Shown in pieces: positions 61,534 to 64,000 of a stretch of DNA of 64,000 nt. Source of the stretch: TMED-70 sp036164085. GTDB lineage: Bacteria; Chloroflexota; Dehalococcoidia; Lucifugimonadales; Lucifugimonadaceae. Below the pieces are notes generated by a model. That model had not been told where the DNA came from. It worked only from the letters and a program-made list of their open reading frames with translations, and searched no databases. Position 1 is the first letter of the stretch. Each line of letters starts with the position of its first letter. Position numbers and translations under genes: made by a program. The stretch spans positions 1 through 64,000 of the forward strand of contig JAYZJV010000021.1 in assembly GCA_036164085.1 (NCBI GenBank), in the 5' to 3' direction.

Positions 61534-63093
61534 CTAGAGTGGTATGTTTCCATGTTTTTTAGGAGGATTATCAAGGAATTTTTTACTAAAAATTTCTAGC
61601 GACGACGCTATTTTATTTCTTGTTTCAGCAGGATCAATCACGTCATCAATATATCCTCTAGATGCTGCAAGAAATGGTGAAGAAAATTTTTCCTTATATT
61701 CGTCAATTAGTTTATTTCTAGTTTCTTCTGGATTTTTAGATTCGGAAATCTCTTTTCTTGAAATAACATTCACAGCTCCTTCAGGTCCCATAACAGCTAT
61801 TTCTGCTGTTGGCCAAGCTAAGTTTAGGTCTGATCTCAATTCTTTAGAGTTCATAACTATGTATGCACCACCATATGCTTTTCTAAGTATTATCGATATT
61901 TTAGGAACCGTAGCTTCAGCATAAGCATAAATCAATTTTGCTCCATGACGAATTATACCTTGATGCTCTTGATTTACCCCAGGCATAAATCCTGGAACAT
62001 CAACAAAGGTAATAATTGGAATGTTATAAGCGTCACAAAACCTAACAAATCTAGCAGCTTTATCTGATGCATTAATATCCAACATTCCAGCTAAGCTTGC
62101 TGGTTGATTAGCAACAATTCCTACACTGCTGCCCCTGATTCGTCCAAATCCTACAACAATATTTGTAGCAAAGTTTTCATGGACTTCTAGAAAATCTTCA
62201 TTATCTATTATTCTATAAATTACTTCTTTTACATCATAAGCTTCAGTTGATTTTTCAGGAACTATATTTCTCAATTCTTCATTATTTGAAGAATTTTCGG
62301 AGAATTCTTTTTTTGCAGCATTTTCAAGATTGTTTTGAGGGATAAAATCTAACAGCTTTTTTATTCCATTCATACAATCTTCTTCTGATTGGTATACAAA
62401 ATGAGCAACTCCTGATTTTGATGAATGAGCTTCTGTCCCACCTAAATCCTGATGGGATATCTCCTCTCCAGTAACAGATTTTACTACATCAGGTCCAGTT
62501 ATATACATTTGACCGATATCTTTAACCATAAAAATAAAATCTGTAATCGCAGGGGAATAAACAGCGCCTCCTGCAGAAGGTCCTACTATTACACTTATTT
62601 GGGGAATTACTCCTGAATATAATGTGTTTCTAACAAATACTTCTCCATAACCTGCTAAAGAGTCAACTCCTTCTTGGATTCTTGCTCCTCCAGAATCGTT
62701 AAATCCTACAATTGGAGCTCCATTTTTTGAAGCTAAGTCCATTACTTTGGCTATTTTTTTCCCCGCCACTAAAGATAAAGATCCCCCTAATACAGTAAAG
62801 TCTTGAGCATAAGAAAAAGTTGGTTTTCCGTTAACTAATCCATATCCTGTAACTACAGAATCTCCGTCATATACATTTTTATCTAATCCTAAATCTTTAG
62901 ATTGATGTTGTACAAAAATATCTAACTCTTCATATTTTCCATTATCAAAAAAGATTGAAAGTCTTTCTCTAGCAGTAAGTTTACCTTTACTTTTTTGAGA
63001 TTCTATTCTTTTTTCTCCTCCACCTTTTAAAGCTTTGGATCTTTTTTCACTTAGATCTTTTAGAAGGTCCTTTTTATTAGTATTTTCTGGCAA
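61534..63093 (-). CDS. pccB: Acyl-CoA carboxylase, carboxyltransferase (beta) subunit
   Basis: A 519-aa biotin-dependent carboxyltransferase of the PccB/AccD5 type. The two crotonase-like halves are visible, with GGSLSLVAGKKIAKVMDLASKNGAPIVGFNDSGGARIQEGVDSL, the acyl-CoA oxyanion segment, and the later ITFVDVPGFMPGVNQEHQGIIRHGAKLIYAYAEATVPKISII. LRKAYGGAYIVMNSKEL follows. Propionyl-CoA carboxylase is most likely; acetyl-CoA is an alternative. The biotin carboxylase alpha subunit is not in the window. It starts a minus-strand run with the unknown gene and mdh, divergent from folP. Confidence 0.9.
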   Translation of the reverse strand: MPENTNKKDLLKDLSEKRSKALKGGGEKRIESQKSKGKLTARERLSIFFDNGKYEELDIFVQHQSKDLGLDKNVYDGDSVVTGYGLVNGKPTFSYAQDFTVLGGSLSLVAGKKIAKVMDLASKNGAPIVGFNDSGGARIQEGVDSLAGYGEVFVRNTLYSGVIPQISVIVGPSAGGAVYSPAITDFIFMVKDIGQMYITGPDVVKSVTGEEISHQDLGGTEAHSSKSGVAHFVYQSEEDCMNGIKKLLDFIPQNNLENAAKKEFSENSSNNEELRNIVPEKSTEAYDVKEVIYRIIDNEDFLEVHENFATNIVVGFGRIRGSSVGIVANQPASLAGMLDINASDKAARFVRFCDAYNIPIITFVDVPGFMPGVNQEHQGIIRHGAKLIYAYAEATVPKISIILRKAYGGAYIVMNSKELRSDLNLAWPTAEIAVMGPEGAVNVISRKEISESKNPEETRNKLIDEYKEKFSSPFLAASRGYIDDVIDPAETRNKIASSLEIFSKKFLDNPPKKHGNIPL

Positions 63094-63172
63094 ATATTTA
63101 TCCTAAATCTTATTTTCTCAACTTTTATCAGACTTAATAATAAATATGAAATATAATATTTCATAGGTAAAA

Positions 63173-64000
63173 ATGGCATTTTATAAACATTCTATGAAAA
63201 ATTTTTCAATAAATAATCAATCTACTCTTATTATGAGCATTATAAATGCTACTAATGACTCTTTTTCAGGGGATGGAATATATTCAACTTCTAAGTTTGA
63301 TTTGAAGAAAGAAATTGATTCTATGATTTCAAATGGTGTAGATATTATTGATGTAGGAGGGGAATCTACAAGACCTCAGATAGTATATGAAGATGTCGTA
63401 GAAATTTCTGAAAATGAAGAATTAGATCGAGTTATACCAGTAATAGAAGAAATTAAAAAAAACTTTGACATTTTTATTTCGATTGATTCTAAAAAACCTG
63501 TTGTTTTAGATGAAAGCATAAAAGCCGGAGCAGTTATTGCTAATGATATTTCTATGTTAGAAAATGAACAAATATTAGATGTTATAACTAAACATGACGT
63601 ATATTATGTTTTAGGTCATTTCAGAACCCAATCAACTCACAAAAACATAATCCCTGAAGTACTATCAGACTTTTCAGAAAAAATAGACATTATAACTAAA
63701 TCTGGGTTTGATCGGAGCAAAATCATACTCGATCCAGGCATAGGATTTGGAAAAAAATTTAAAGAATCTAGAGATATATATGCAAACATTGAAATAATCA
63801 AAAAATCATTTAATTTACCAGTAATGGTTGGTCCTTCTAGGAAATCTTTTATTGGTAAATATATAGAAAAAGAAATAGATAATAGAATATTTGGTACAGC
63901 TTCAACAATTGCATTTGGAATATTAAATGGAGCTAATATTTTACGTGTTCATGATTATAAAGAAATGATAGATGTAAAAAAAATGACAGAAGTTTTAAAA
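63173..64000 (+). CDS. folP: Dihydropteroate synthase, 3' end beyond the window
   Basis: Joins p-aminobenzoate to the pterin diphosphate in folate synthesis. The frame is open from the ATG at 63173 to the end of the window (276 codons, no stop seen), so the C-terminus is missing here. Diagnostic motifs are IINATNDSFSGDG (about 22-34), IDVGGESTRP (about 59-68), SIDSKKP and ILDPGIGFGK, with VGPSRKSFIG near residue 221-230. The length so far is already near the usual 270-290 aa, so little is lost. A weak AGG lies before the ATG. Confidence 0.95.
   Translation, partial: MAFYKHSMKNFSINNQSTLIMSIINATNDSFSGDGIYSTSKFDLKKEIDSMISNGVDIIDVGGESTRPQIVYEDVVEISENEELDRVIPVIEEIKKNFDIFISIDSKKPVVLDESIKAGAVIANDISMLENEQILDVITKHDVYYVLGHFRTQSTHKNIIPEVLSDFSEKIDIITKSGFDRSKIILDPGIGFGKKFKESRDIYANIEIIKKSFNLPVMVGPSRKSFIGKYIEKEIDNRIFGTASTIAFGILNGANILRVHDYKEMIDVKKMTEVLK

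Overview
The window is AT-rich (about 30% G+C by eye), densely packed bacterial chromosome. It carries about 59 protein genes, one tRNA and one riboswitch, with no gene-free stretch above about 180 bases. I saw no rRNA, CRISPR array, insertion sequence or phage gene. The best guess for the host is an AT-rich, streamlined marine Chloroflexota of the SAR202 type (Dehalococcoidia-related). That is inference. It rests on four enolase-superfamily paralogues, an LppX/LprG-like lipoprotein beside a DHA2-type MFS pump, a complex I operon lacking nuoEFG, a non-classical succinate dehydrogenase with an HdrB-like third subunit, and XdhC/MocA molybdenum maturation genes.

Layout. 0-6 kb: DUF3500 protein, formate-tetrahydrofolate ligase with a monocarboxylate-type MFS transporter, phosphoglycerate mutase, DUF192 lipoprotein, ispH. 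6-13 kb: prs, secA, an unknown gene, valS. 13-21 kb (minus strand): a long operon-like run folD, pdhA-pdhB-pdhC, thyX, coaX, coaBC, a small unknown gene, an RraA-family gene. 21-29 kb: acpS, MFS pump plus lipoprotein, a TPP riboswitch driving a ThiZXY-type thiamin-precursor ABC transporter, an SMP-30 lactonase-like protein, thiD, an SDR. 29-38 kb: MocA/XdhC, enolase 1, a tRNA with CAT anticodon, an alcohol dehydrogenase, then a five-gene overlapping cassette of three enolase-superfamily enzymes, a sulfite-oxidase-like molybdoenzyme and a flavin reductase. 38-43 kb: a vWA-like membrane protein, cyclophilin lipoprotein, lipB, thrC, GNAT. 43-54 kb: a SelW-like protein and nuoABCDHIJK-(DUF2007)-LMN. 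54-59 kb: nadK, NUDIX hydrolase, sdhA-sdhB-HdrB-like subunit. 59-64 kb: mdh, an unknown 454-aa protein, an acyl-CoA carboxylase beta subunit, and folP running off the end.

Taken together this is an aerobic, respiring heterotroph. Pyruvate dehydrogenase, lipB and CoA synthesis feed the TCA enzymes (mdh, SDH), and SDH and complex I feed quinone. Folate one-carbon genes (fhs, folD, thyX, folP) recur. Thiamin appears to be salvaged as a pyrimidine precursor. The enolase/molybdoenzyme cassette suggests oxidation of hydroxy- or sugar-acid carboxylates.

The most unusual signals are three. First, three genes (valS, the thiZ-like ATPase and the LppX-like lipoprotein) have no ATG, GTG or TTG available and instead show an ATT codon 7-8 nt after a Shine-Dalgarno-like sequence. 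Second, five of nine convergent gene pairs overlap by exactly 4 nt through interlocked stop codons. Third, the enolase/molybdoenzyme cassette contains two tandem enolase paralogues that appear to lack the usual His/Asp catalytic dyad.
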